This document shows positions 1-5,748 of a stretch of 9,002 bases of DNA, in pieces. Positions within the stretch are counted from its first letter, which is position 1, and each line of letters begins with the position of its first letter. The stretch is from assembly GCA_020201235.1 (NCBI GenBank), contig JAIVHD010000154.1, positions 1 to 9,002 of the forward strand, in the 5' to 3' direction. Origin of the DNA: Lysobacteraceae bacterium (GTDB lineage Bacteria > Pseudomonadota > Gammaproteobacteria > Xanthomonadales > Wenzhouxiangellaceae). Made by a program: the position numbers and the translations under genes. The notes under the pieces were generated by a model that did no database searches, was not told the DNA's origin, and worked only from the letters and a program-made list of their open reading frames with translations.

Positions 1-1
1 G

Positions 2-313
2 TTCGACGTAATCCTCAAGGTCGTCGACAAGTTCATGATGGAACTTGAAAATCAGCTAGCCGACCGGAATGTCCAGATTGAAATTACGGCCGAAGCACGC
101 GAATGGCTGGCGCGGCACGGTTTCGACCCGGCGATGGGTGCGCGGCCGATGAAGCGTATTATCCAGCAGCACATCAAGCGCAAACTCGCCGACGAATTGT
201 TGTTCGGCGAGTTGAGTGAGCATGGTGGAGTCGTGCGCGTAGACGTCGACGAGAATGACAAGGGCCTCGATTTGATGATGCCGAAATCCTCGATCGAAGT
301 TGTGCCGGGCTGA
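2..313 (+). CDS. clpA: ATP-dependent Clp protease ATP-binding subunit ClpA, C-terminal end (partial)
   Basis: This is the last ~103 codons of ClpA, the AAA+ unfoldase that feeds substrates, including N-end-rule proteins delivered by ClpS, into the ClpP protease in the cytoplasm. The frame is open from base 2, so the gene begins outside the window. The piece is the C-terminal small domain of the second AAA+ module. It opens with a Val-Val-Asp-Lys-Phe stretch and carries the hallmark GARPMKR near the middle, which contains the sensor-2 arginine, followed by an ADELLFG segment and the usual acidic, variable tail. I see no frameshift. It converges on infA 27 bp away, the same arrangement as in E. 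coli and many other gammaproteobacteria, which supports both identifications. The identity is secure; only the upstream part is unseen. Confidence 0.96.
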   Translation, partial: FDVILKVVDKFMMELENQLADRNVQIEITAEAREWLARHGFDPAMGARPMKRIIQQHIKRKLADELLFGELSEHGGVVRVDVDENDKGLDLMMPKSSIEVVPG

Positions 314-319
314 TCGACG

Positions 320-335
320 CCTGGCCAGAGCCAGG
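320..335 (+). terminator. small hairpin between convergent clpA and infA
   Basis: A perfect 6-bp stem (CCTGGC / GCCAGG) encloses a CAGA tetraloop just after the clpA stop codon. It is followed by AAGCCTTATTT, which is only moderately T-rich. Its position between two convergent stop codons suits a transcription terminator for clpA. The stem is short and the T-tract weak, so termination is an inference. On the minus side no T-tract follows it, so it is less convincing as an infA terminator. Confidence 0.35.
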
Positions 336-340
336 AAGCC

Positions 341-559
341 TTATTTCATGCGGTAGGTAATGCGGCCTTTACTCAGGTCGTAAGGCGTCATTTCGACCTT
401 AACCCGATCGCCGGTTAAAATTCGAATGTAGTGTTTTCGCATGCGCCCGGAAATGTGCGCTGTGATGATGTGACCATTGTCGAGTTCAACACGAAACATC
501 GTGTTCGGCAATGTCTCCAGGACCTTGCCTTCCATCTCGATTTGTTCGTCTTTTGCCAT
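341..559 (-). CDS. infA: translation initiation factor IF-1
   Basis: This encodes the 72-residue initiation factor IF-1, a single OB-fold (S1-like) protein that binds the A site of the 30S subunit and works with IF-2 and IF-3 to select the initiator tRNA. The length is the canonical 72 aa. The sequence starts [11 protein letters not shown], continues with the conserved [15 protein letters not shown] segment and the RMRKHYIRI basic stretch, and ends in the usual [10 protein letters not shown] region. The ATG is preceded by an AAGAGG ribosome binding site about 6 nt upstream on the minus strand. It lies downstream of, and on the same strand as, the glycosyltransferase gene with a 116-bp gap. 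It probably uses its own promoter in that gap, although I could not pick a convincing -35/-10 pair. It looks fully intact. Confidence 0.98.
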   Translation of the reverse strand: MAKDEQIEMEGKVLETLPNTMFRVELDNGHIITAHISGRMRKHYIRILTGDRVKVEMTPYDLSKGRITYRMK

Positions 560-598
560 GAGGCCTCTTGGTTTGTTAAAGCTTTGTTATTCTGCCAG

Positions 599-625
599 CT
601 TTTTGCCCGAATTCCAAGCAAAAAG
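599..625. repeat. 8-bp inverted repeat upstream of infA
   Basis: CTTTTTGC and GCAAAAAG form a perfect 8-bp inverted repeat around an 11-nt spacer that itself contains the palindrome GAATTC. It sits 40-66 bp upstream of the infA ATG, in the gap between the glycosyltransferase stop codon and infA. It could be a protein-binding dyad in the infA promoter or a weak AT-rich hairpin. Nothing in the sequence decides between these. Confidence 0.3.
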
Positions 626-675
626 ATCGGTAAAGCGTATATTTGCGGCGCAATCGCACCGGCTCGGTCGCATTT

Positions 676-2751
676 CTACGGAATGTGGCCCGGGTAGCGC
701 ACCATTTCCGTGCGAAAGCCTGCGCCGATCCGAAAATACAACCGCTGGATGACCTGGCCATCGCGATGGACGGGACGAGACTGCAACGGACCAAGCTCGA
801 CCAGCGCCAGCTCCAGCCAGCTTTCGTCAATCAGTTTGCGTTCGTGGCTAACCAGCAGCACCGGTCGCGACGGGTCACTGTCGCGATCGAACCATCGCTC
901 CCATTGCGAGCCGCTCATGCCGACCAGGTTGCGCGCGGTGATGTTGTCGCGCCTCTGATCAACGTCGTGAAAGGCCAGCGCTGACGAAATCCCCCATTTG
1001 GCCATGCCGGCAACAATCGGACGCCGGCCCGTGGCCTGTTCTATTTCGATTTCCAATTCATGCACCGAGCGGGCGATTTCGGGCCAGCCCAGATATCCCA
1101 GCCGATGTTCCCGCCACCCAAGTCCGGGCAGCCCAAGCGAAACGTAGTGCAGGCTGAGCCCGATTAAGACCAGCGACATCGGCAGCACCGGTCGCCAAAG
1201 AGTTTGCAGCCAAATCAGGGGCTTTTCCTCTTGCCGCGCGACGTTGCCGGCCCGTGTCTGAGGCGGGGCAACGCTGGCCGCCAGCAGCGGCAGCAAGCCA
1301 AGCCAGACGGGCACCACCCAATGATAGCGTGTTTCAGTCAGGGTCGCGAAAAACACGATGATCGACAGTGGAACCAGCGTCATCGTCAACATGAAGCGGC
1401 GCGCAGCCGGCTGCGGACAAAGCCGTCGGCGTACCGGTCCCAGCAGATAGAGTGCGGCCAGCCCGGCCAGCGGTGCCAGCATGACGATGCCGTGGATCGG
1501 GACCCAATGGCTGTTGAAGCCGGGATCCTCGACGATTCTTCGGCTGGATTGAAACGTGAACGATGCCCAGTCATGGCGTGCGTTCCAGACCAATACCGGC
1601 GAAAAGATTGCCAGCGAGATCACGCCCCCGGCCCATGGCTGCCAGCGAAGCAGCCAACCGCGCGAAGGCTTGTGGATCAGGATGAAGATCAGGATTGCCG
1701 GTGCCAGAGACACGATGGTGTATTTGGATAGCGCGCCAATGCCAATGCTCGCACCCACGGCCAGCCAGGCCCCTGCATCGCGCTGCAAAAGCGCGCGCTG
1801 CAGAAAATACAGGGCGGCGAGCCAGGCGGAAAAAAGTGCCGCGTCGGTGGTCATCAGAAAGCCGCTGGCAAACCAAGCGGGCACTACCGCCACCAGCATG
1901 GCCGCGATCAAGCCTCGGGTCTTGTCGAGCAGATCGCGCACATACAAGTAGGCGAAAACCAGGGCTAACGGGCCGAGTAGCAGCGTCGGCAGCCTAACGC
2001 CAAAGGCGTTGTCGCCACCAAGCGCGGTACCCAGTGCAATCAGCCAGGCGGTCAGGGGCGGATGATCGAGGTAGGACAGCGCTGGATGTAGCGTGTAGGT
2101 CCAGTAATACATTTCGTCGAAAATTAACTCGGCCTGGCCGAGGTAGAGCCAGCGCAACAGCAGCGAGCACGAAATCAAGCCCAGCGCCGCTATTCGCCAC
2201 CGGATTTCCGGCCGGCTTCCCCGGCGCTGGGCCGGAAATACATAAAAGATCGAGCCAAGGTAATTGACGACCGCAGTCATTGCAACAGCCGGCAGAATGG
2301 CGATTCCTGCTGCGGCACCCAGTCCGCCGGTCAACCAGGCAAAAATGCCACCCCGCAAAACCAGCGCAAGCAGCGCAACCACTAAAAAGGCACCATAGCG
2401 CCTTAAGGGTGCCTGTTCGGTGTCGAATTCGCGAGCAAATGTCCAGCGGTAGTTGAGCGCGAAATTGCTGGCGGTCGCGACCAGAAAACTCGTGCAGTGG
2501 GCCGTTGCAAGTCCCGTGCCCAGACTTTGCATCCACCAAAAAACCAGCAGATCGACGGCGACTCCACTCAAGCCCACCAGCCCGAAACGCGAGAGATTGC
2601 CCAGCGTCATGCGCGCGCCGCCGAGCGCGGCCAGCCGGCGGACGAACAGCCATTGAACGCGACTGTTCATCTTTGAATCGCCCTTGTCCCGGTCGTTAAA
2701 AATGAACGGAATCTCGACCACCGATGGTTCGGGTTGCGTCCTGACCAACAA
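676..2751 (-). CDS. GtrA-domain / glycosyltransferase family 39 membrane protein, downstream part of a GT2-GtrA-GT39 fusion
   Basis: This is a large polytopic membrane protein. The first ~30 residues, with VVEIPFIFNDRDKGDSKM, match the tail of a GT2 dolichol/polyprenyl-phosphate sugar synthase, not a natural N-terminus. Residues ~50-172 form a GtrA domain of about four membrane helices, the kind that moves or anchors lipid-linked sugars. From ~185 follows a GT39 (PMT/ArnT-like) domain with FDEMYYW (211-217, the catalytic-type acidic pair in the first periplasmic loop) and YLDHPPL just after it. Many hydrophobic helices and a ~120-residue soluble C-terminus follow. GT39 enzymes transfer a sugar from a polyprenyl-phosphate donor to an envelope acceptor. 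The far 5' end is a TTG that is in frame with the GT2 fragment upstream, with only a TGA between them. If this part is translated alone, ATG at 2668-2670 or 2608-2610 is a likelier start. The substrate cannot be told. Confidence 0.85.
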   Translation of the reverse strand: MLVRTQPEPSVVEIPFIFNDRDKGDSKMNSRVQWLFVRRLAALGGARMTLGNLSRFGLVGLSGVAVDLLVFWWMQSLGTGLATAHCTSFLVATASNFALNYRWTFAREFDTEQAPLRRYGAFLVVALLALVLRGGIFAWLTGGLGAAAGIAILPAVAMTAVVNYLGSIFYVFPAQRRGSRPEIRWRIAALGLISCSLLLRWLYLGQAELIFDEMYYWTYTLHPALSYLDHPPLTAWLIALGTALGGDNAFGVRLPTLLLGPLALVFAYLYVRDLLDKTRGLIAAMLVAVVPAWFASGFLMTTDAALFSAWLAALYFLQRALLQRDAGAWLAVGASIGIGALSKYTIVSLAPAILIFILIHKPSRGWLLRWQPWAGGVISLAIFSPVLVWNARHDWASFTFQSSRRIVEDPGFNSHWVPIHGIVMLAPLAGLAALYLLGPVRRRLCPQPAARRFMLTMTLVPLSIIVFFATLTETRYHWVVPVWLGLLPLLAASVAPPQTRAGNVARQEEKPLIWLQTLWRPVLPMSLVLIGLSLHYVSLGLPGLGWREHRLGYLGWPEIARSVHELEIEIEQATGRRPIVAGMAKWGISSALAFHDVDQRRDNITARNLVGMSGSQWERWFDRDSDPSRPVLLVSHERKLIDESWLELALVELGPLQSRPVHRDGQVIQRLYFRIGAGFRTEMVRYPGHIP

Positions 2752-2808
2752 TTCGAGCAGGACCTTGTAGCCTGCCCGTGTGGGTTCGAGTGCGGCCAGT
2801 AGCGCGGT

Positions 2809-3129
2809 TCACCAGCGTCCCCTGGCGAGCCTGGCGGCTTCGAGCACCGAGGCCGCCAGGTCGGGCGGACCCCGGCGCTGCGACACGAAAACAGGATGCC
2901 GGCGCTGGCGCGCTCGCACTTCATCGAGCGTGCCGTCGTCGGAGTGGTCATCGGCGACGATGATTTCAAGCCGGCCGCACAGCGCCTCGAGACTGAGCAG
3001 GCGATCCAGTATCGGGCCGATATTGTCGACTTCATTCAGGGTCGGAATAATGACCGTCACGCCGTCGTCAGCTAATCTGGCAGGATCGAATTCCGTGTTC
3101 TGGCTTTGGGAGAGGGCTGAATGGGGCAA
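2809..3129 (-). pseudogene. N-terminal fragment of a GT2 polyprenyl-phosphate sugar synthase (DPM1-like), catalytic middle missing
   Basis: The fragment encodes about 106 residues with the GT2 (GT-A fold) N-terminus: VTVIIPTLNE, then LEIIVADDHSDDGT (nucleotide-binding Asp residues), then a segment ending AASVLEAARLARGRW. In dolichol-phosphate-mannose-synthase-like enzymes the next residues should be the VMDADLQHPP (DxD metal-binding) segment. Here a TGA at 2811-2809 follows immediately. The same frame then resumes with TALLAALEPTRAGYKVLLELL, which is the C-terminal GT2 region about 80 residues further on. So roughly 240 bp appear to be lost without changing frame, and the junction creates the TGA. 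The downstream frame runs on into GtrA and GT39, which suggests an original three-domain GT2-GtrA-GT39 protein. The start is uncertain: TTG at 3129 is used here, GTG before the VTVII strand is possible, and neither has a good ribosome binding site. Confidence 0.75.
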
Positions 3130-3335
3130 TGTCGGTTCGGATCCGTTCCTTGGCTTTCTAGGCCAGCGTCCTCGAAAGATGCCGGACGGGGCCGCGTAGT
3201 GTACCTGCTTGGAATTGTATAATTCAGGATTGGCCGCGTGCTATGGCCCCGACCTGCAGCCTGGTCGTGAGTCTGCTTGCGGCGGGCCCTTGCGGAAGAG
3301 TCGTGCAGCCGTGCATCCGGTAGTACAATGCGCGT

Positions 3336-3508
3336 TGCGCGGAACGCGGAACGCGGGTGCAGCCTCGGAAACGCGACTTGACGGGCTTGCAACCCCGGAA
3401 ATTGATGCAACGTTGGGGTTTATCCAGCGCTTGTCCGGGGAGGGCGGACAACGCCGCTCAAGGTGCGATGCAGGGACCCGAGCCGGGTTGGAATCGGGTT
3501 GTTTTCTG
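3336..3508 (+). ncRNA. possible structured small RNA (unidentified)
   Basis: This covers part of the ~440-bp stretch (3130-3569) without a recognisable protein gene. A -10-like TACAAT at 3324-3329 with a GC-rich discriminator is followed by a run of perfect inverted repeats: CGCGTT/AACGCG (3331-3348), AACCCC/GGGGTT (3391-3420), TTGTCCG/CGGACAA (3431-3451) and ACCCGA/TCGGGT (3476-3499). The last is followed by TGTTTTCT, which resembles an intrinsic terminator. This is the layout of a ~170-nt RNA gene, but the -35 box is poor and I recognise no known family. A 103-codon frame across the region has no protein-like features. In a GC-rich genome several short hairpins can arise by chance. Confidence 0.2.
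3476..3506 (+). terminator. possible intrinsic terminator
   Basis: A 6-bp stem (ACCCGA 3476-3481 with TCGGGT 3494-3499) and a 12-nt loop are followed by TGTTTTC. It lies just upstream of the tRNA promoter and would separate that unit from any transcript coming from the left. The stem is short, so support is modest. Confidence 0.3.
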
Positions 3509-3527
3509 AAAAATGTCTAAAAAACTA

Positions 3528-3555
3528 TTGACAGAAGAGAATGACAGTTTAAAAT
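3528..3555 (+). promoter_or_regulatory. strong sigma-70 promoter of the tRNA-Gly remnant
   Basis: A perfect -35 TTGACA (3528-3533), a 16-bp spacer and a -10 TAAAAT (3550-3555, five of six consensus bases) are followed 14 nt later by the tRNA 5' end. This is typical of a stable-RNA promoter, and it is the best-looking promoter in the window. Confidence 0.7.
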
Positions 3556-3569
3556 TACGGGTCTTGTCT

Positions 3570-3596
3570 GCGGGAATAGCTCAGTTGGTAGAGCAC
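3570..3596 (+). pseudogene. tRNA-Gly gene, 5' half only
   Basis: These 27 nt give the acceptor 5' strand GCGGGAA, the D stem and loop (GCTC AGTTGGTA GAGC) and the first bases after the D arm. From memory they match the E. coli tRNA-Gly(GCC) genes exactly to this point. From 3597 the sequence departs: there is no anticodon stem-loop, variable loop, T arm (GTTCGAGTC-type) or 3' acceptor strand, and I did not find the missing half anywhere downstream in the window. The upstream promoter is intact. As written this cannot make a functional tRNA. It could be a true deletion, a tRNA fragment left at an integration boundary, or an assembly error. Confidence 0.8.
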
Positions 3597-3798
3597 TGAG
3601 GCTGGATTCCGAGACAGGCGCTCCGCTTCATTTCTGCCAATGTCCGAAGCTCGAAGTTTTACCCGGTCAATTGAGCGACTCGACTTTTCGAAACCCGAGG
3701 GTGTGGGGCGGCGAAGCCGGTGATCATGGTCGGCGGCACCTGCCGAGGCTTGTTTCTTGCCATACCGAGACGGTCGCGCTACGTGTGCGCGTCGGGCT
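3597..3798. other. non-coding stretch after the truncated tRNA
   Basis: About 200 bp lie between the broken tRNA-Gly and the stop codon of the small exported-protein gene. I see no credible coding frame, no tRNA 3' half, no att-like duplication of the tRNA end and no T-tailed terminator. It begins exactly where tRNA homology ends, so its left edge is probably a deletion or misassembly junction. Confidence 0.4.
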
Positions 3799-4119
3799 TC
3801 AGGGGGCCTTTAAATCCTCTTCATAAGTGTCGACGTAAGCTTCCGCCTTGGTGACCGCGTCGACAAATTGCGGATTGTCTTGACAGGCGTCCTGAACCTT
3901 GTCGATCAGTCCACGGGTCGATTGAGCCTTGTTGAGCAGAACCTGAACACGGTCCTGCTTTTCTTCCTGGGTCATCGGACCATCCGATTCGGTCTCCAGC
4001 AGCATGCGCTGAAAACGGAGGTCGCCGAACGCATTCAGAAACTCCAGGTAATCTTCCTTGCAGTTCGCCAGCGCAGGGCCGGCCAGAGAAAGTCCAACGA
4101 TCAGGATGAGTACACGCAT
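3799..4119 (-). CDS. small exported protein of unknown function
   Basis: This is a 106-residue protein that I do not recognise. It starts MRVLILIVGLSLAGPALA, a classic Sec signal peptide with a likely cleavage after Ala18 (ALA|N). The mature part is ~88 residues, acidic and apparently mostly helical, with two cysteines (residues 20 and 79) that could form a disulphide in the periplasm. The frame can be extended upstream to 4320, but that extension lacks protein character and would bury the signal peptide. A good promoter also sits at 4150-4178, leaving a short leader of about 24 nt, so ATG at 4117-4119 is preferred. No strong Shine-Dalgarno is visible. It is transcribed divergently from arginine deiminase. 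No function can be assigned. Confidence 0.75.
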   Translation of the reverse strand: MRVLILIVGLSLAGPALANCKEDYLEFLNAFGDLRFQRMLLETESDGPMTQEEKQDRVQVLLNKAQSTRGLIDKVQDACQDNPQFVDAVTKAEAYVDTYEEDLKAP

Positions 4120-4149
4120 TGAATTGCCACACTTCGTTAATGTTGCGCG

Positions 4150-4178
4150 AAGATAGCAAAAAAAGACCCTGCTGGCAA
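4150..4178 (-). promoter_or_regulatory. sigma-70 promoter for the small exported protein
   Basis: On the minus strand there is a -35 TTGCCA (4178-4173), a 17-bp spacer and a -10 TATCTT (4155-4150). That is five and four matches to consensus with ideal spacing. Transcription would start near 4143, about 24 nt before the ATG. Confidence 0.55.
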
Positions 4179-4236
4179 TTGGCGGCACCGCATGTCGGTC
4201 GGGGATTTTCGGTCGAAAGTGGTGCGGGCACGGCAG

Positions 4237-4323
4237 GCATGCCCCCATGCGTTGCGAAACCTCCGCCCGCCAATATGCCGGCTGGCGGGCCGCTTGAACC
4301 CATGAATGATGATTGATCATGGG
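4237..4323. repeat. three consecutive hairpins in the divergent intergenic region
   Basis: The gene-free stretch 4120-4547 holds three perfect inverted repeats in a row: GCATG-CCCC-CATGC (4237-4250), GCCCGCCA/TGGCGGGC with a 10-nt loop (4265-4290), and CCCATGA/TCATGGG with an 11-nt loop (4299-4323). None has a T-tail. The arms differ from one another, so this is not a tandem REP array. The rest of the stretch shows only the promoter at 4150-4178 and the TTGA-N6-TCAA site at 4425-4438. Confidence 0.4.
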
Positions 4324-4424
4324 CTGCCCCTGGGACTGATCCGGTCGATTCCGGGCCGATGATTGCGCTGGTTCGCTCTCGTTATGATTCCGTTATATCA
4401 TGATGGTTTCGCGCGGCGCTTGAA

Positions 4425-4438
4425 TTGAACACGGTCAA
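4425..4438 (+). promoter_or_regulatory. possible FNR/ANR-type binding site upstream of arginine deiminase
   Basis: TTGAACACGGTCAA matches the TTGA-N6-TCAA core of the Crp/Fnr-family half-sites, although the inner T and A of the full FNR consensus (TTGAT-N4-ATCAA) are replaced. It lies 110 bp upstream of the deiminase ATG. In Pseudomonas, arginine deiminase operons are activated by ANR under oxygen limitation, so a site here would make sense. I cannot identify a good -10 at the expected distance, so this remains a suggestion. Confidence 0.3.
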
Positions 4439-4547
4439 AAGCCAACAGCGGTCGGTCGCTCGAACATTGCGGCCGTGCGACTGCCGTCCCCCGAACCCGG
4501 TCAAGCCCCGACACGGCAACTTTTCATCTCTATCAAATGGAAGACGC

Positions 4548-5685
4548 ATGTCCATTCACATCAATTTGAATTCTGAAATAGGCGCGCTGGAAACAGTTGT
4601 TGTCCATACTCCGGGTGAGGAGATGGAGAACATGACGCCGGCGACCGCCGCCCAGGTGCTGTACGACGACATTCTGAATCTGCCGCTGGCACTCAGTGAA
4701 CATGGTCAACTCAAAGGGGTTCTGGATCAGGTCGCCAAGGTCATTGAATTTCGCGATTTGCTTTCCGATGTTCTTGAAAAGCAACGAATTCGGCGCGCGC
4801 TGATCGAAGAGCTGGCAAGTCTGTTTGATTGCCCCGAGGTTATTGCCGAACTGATCGATATGGATTCGGCACCGCTGGCGCGCCAGTTGATCGAGGGCAC
4901 GCCGAAGCATCCGGACAGCCTGGAGAAGTACCTGGACCCTTCCCGATATGCCATCCCGCCGTTACCGAACACGTTTTTTACGCGTGACGCGACGATGTGC
5001 GTCAATGACCGGGTCGTGATCGGCTCGATGGCTTTTCGGGCCCGGGCCGCCGAGGCCCTGCTGCTGAAAGCGATATTCAAAGGATCTGGTGGTGATCGGC
5101 TACGGCGAGCGCACTTCGGTGGGCGGTATCGACCGCCTGATGCGCTCGATCGCCAGCCAGGGCCCGGTGACTGACTTCATTGTTGTCGAAATCCCCAAGA
5201 CCCGCGCGACCATTCATCTCGACATGCTCTTCACGATGGTCGATCGCGATAAATGCGTGGTGTTTCCGCCCCTGATTACCGGAAACCGAAGCTGTCGGGC
5301 GTTCCATTGCAGGTTCGGCAGCGGCGATGGCGCCCGTATCCGCGAGTACCCGGATCTGCTCAGCGCGCTTGCAGCCCTTGGAGTCGACCTACAACCGATC
5401 GCCTGTGGCGGCAGCGACCTTTTTCACCAGGAGCGAGAGCAATGGGCAAGTGGTGCTAATTTCTTCGCGTTTGGGCCGGGTCAGATTCTGGGTTACAAAC
5501 ACAATATGTACACGCTTGAAGCTCTGTCGAACGCCGGGTTCGAGGTACTTGACGCGGCCGAGGTGATCGGCAGCGATGTGCCCATCCCTGAACGGGTGGT
5601 GGTCAGCATCGACGGCGCTGAACTCAGCCGCGGAGGTGGCGGCTGCCGTTGCATGACCATGCCGCTGGCACGCGAGTCGCTGTAA
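4548..5685 (+). pseudogene. arcA: arginine deiminase, broken by internal deletion and frameshift
   Basis: Arginine deiminase hydrolyses L-arginine to citrulline and ammonia in the cytoplasm. The start at 4548 (MSIHINLNSEIGALETVVV) fits the family and has GGAAG 4 nt upstream. Codons to ~5081 cover the N-terminal part, including LPNTFFTRD, whose Asp147 corresponds to Asp166 of the Pseudomonas enzyme. Homology then jumps to DLVVIGYGERTS in another frame (from ~5080), continues through IHLDM with its catalytic His and Asp and EREQW, and reaches the active-site Cys in GGCRCMTMP at 5650-5652. About 30-38 residues are missing between the two parts, including the EGGD segment with a catalytic Glu, and the frame shifts there. 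Together the parts (~378 codons) plus the gap give the usual ~410-residue length. No other arc genes are next to it. As written it is inactive. Confidence 0.85.
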
Positions 5686-5748
5686 CCCCGCCCCGCTGGT
5701 ATGCTATCGGCTGATCAAACGCCCGCTCCTGGCCGAGTTGACCGACCC

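Noticed and set aside
2809..2811. The TGA between the GT2 parts as selenocysteine or readthrough
   Set aside because: About 80 residues of the fold, including the DxD segment, are missing at the same point. Recoding would not restore an enzyme, and no selenocysteine insertion hairpin is evident.
3215..3223. TATAAT at 3218-3223 as a promoter
   Set aside because: No acceptable -35 at 16-18 bp and no TGn extension; it lies inside an AT-rich near-palindrome (GAATTGTATAATTC).
3341..3354. Tandem GGAACGC x2 as a repeat array
   Set aside because: Only two 7-bp units; too short to mean anything by itself and partly explained by the CGCGTT/AACGCG hairpin.
3209..3520. Plus-strand frame of 103 codons before the tRNA
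   Set aside because: No ribosome binding site, no recognisable motif and irregular composition; the stretch is better explained by hairpins and a possible RNA.
3570..3798. tRNA-Gly interrupted by an intron or used as a phage attachment site
   Set aside because: The 3' half of the tRNA is not found downstream in the window, and there is no integrase gene or repeated tRNA end, so an intron or att site cannot be supported.
4120..4320. Upstream extension of the small exported protein to 173 residues
   Set aside because: It would place an internal signal peptide, overrun the promoter at 4150-4178, and has no conserved-looking sequence.
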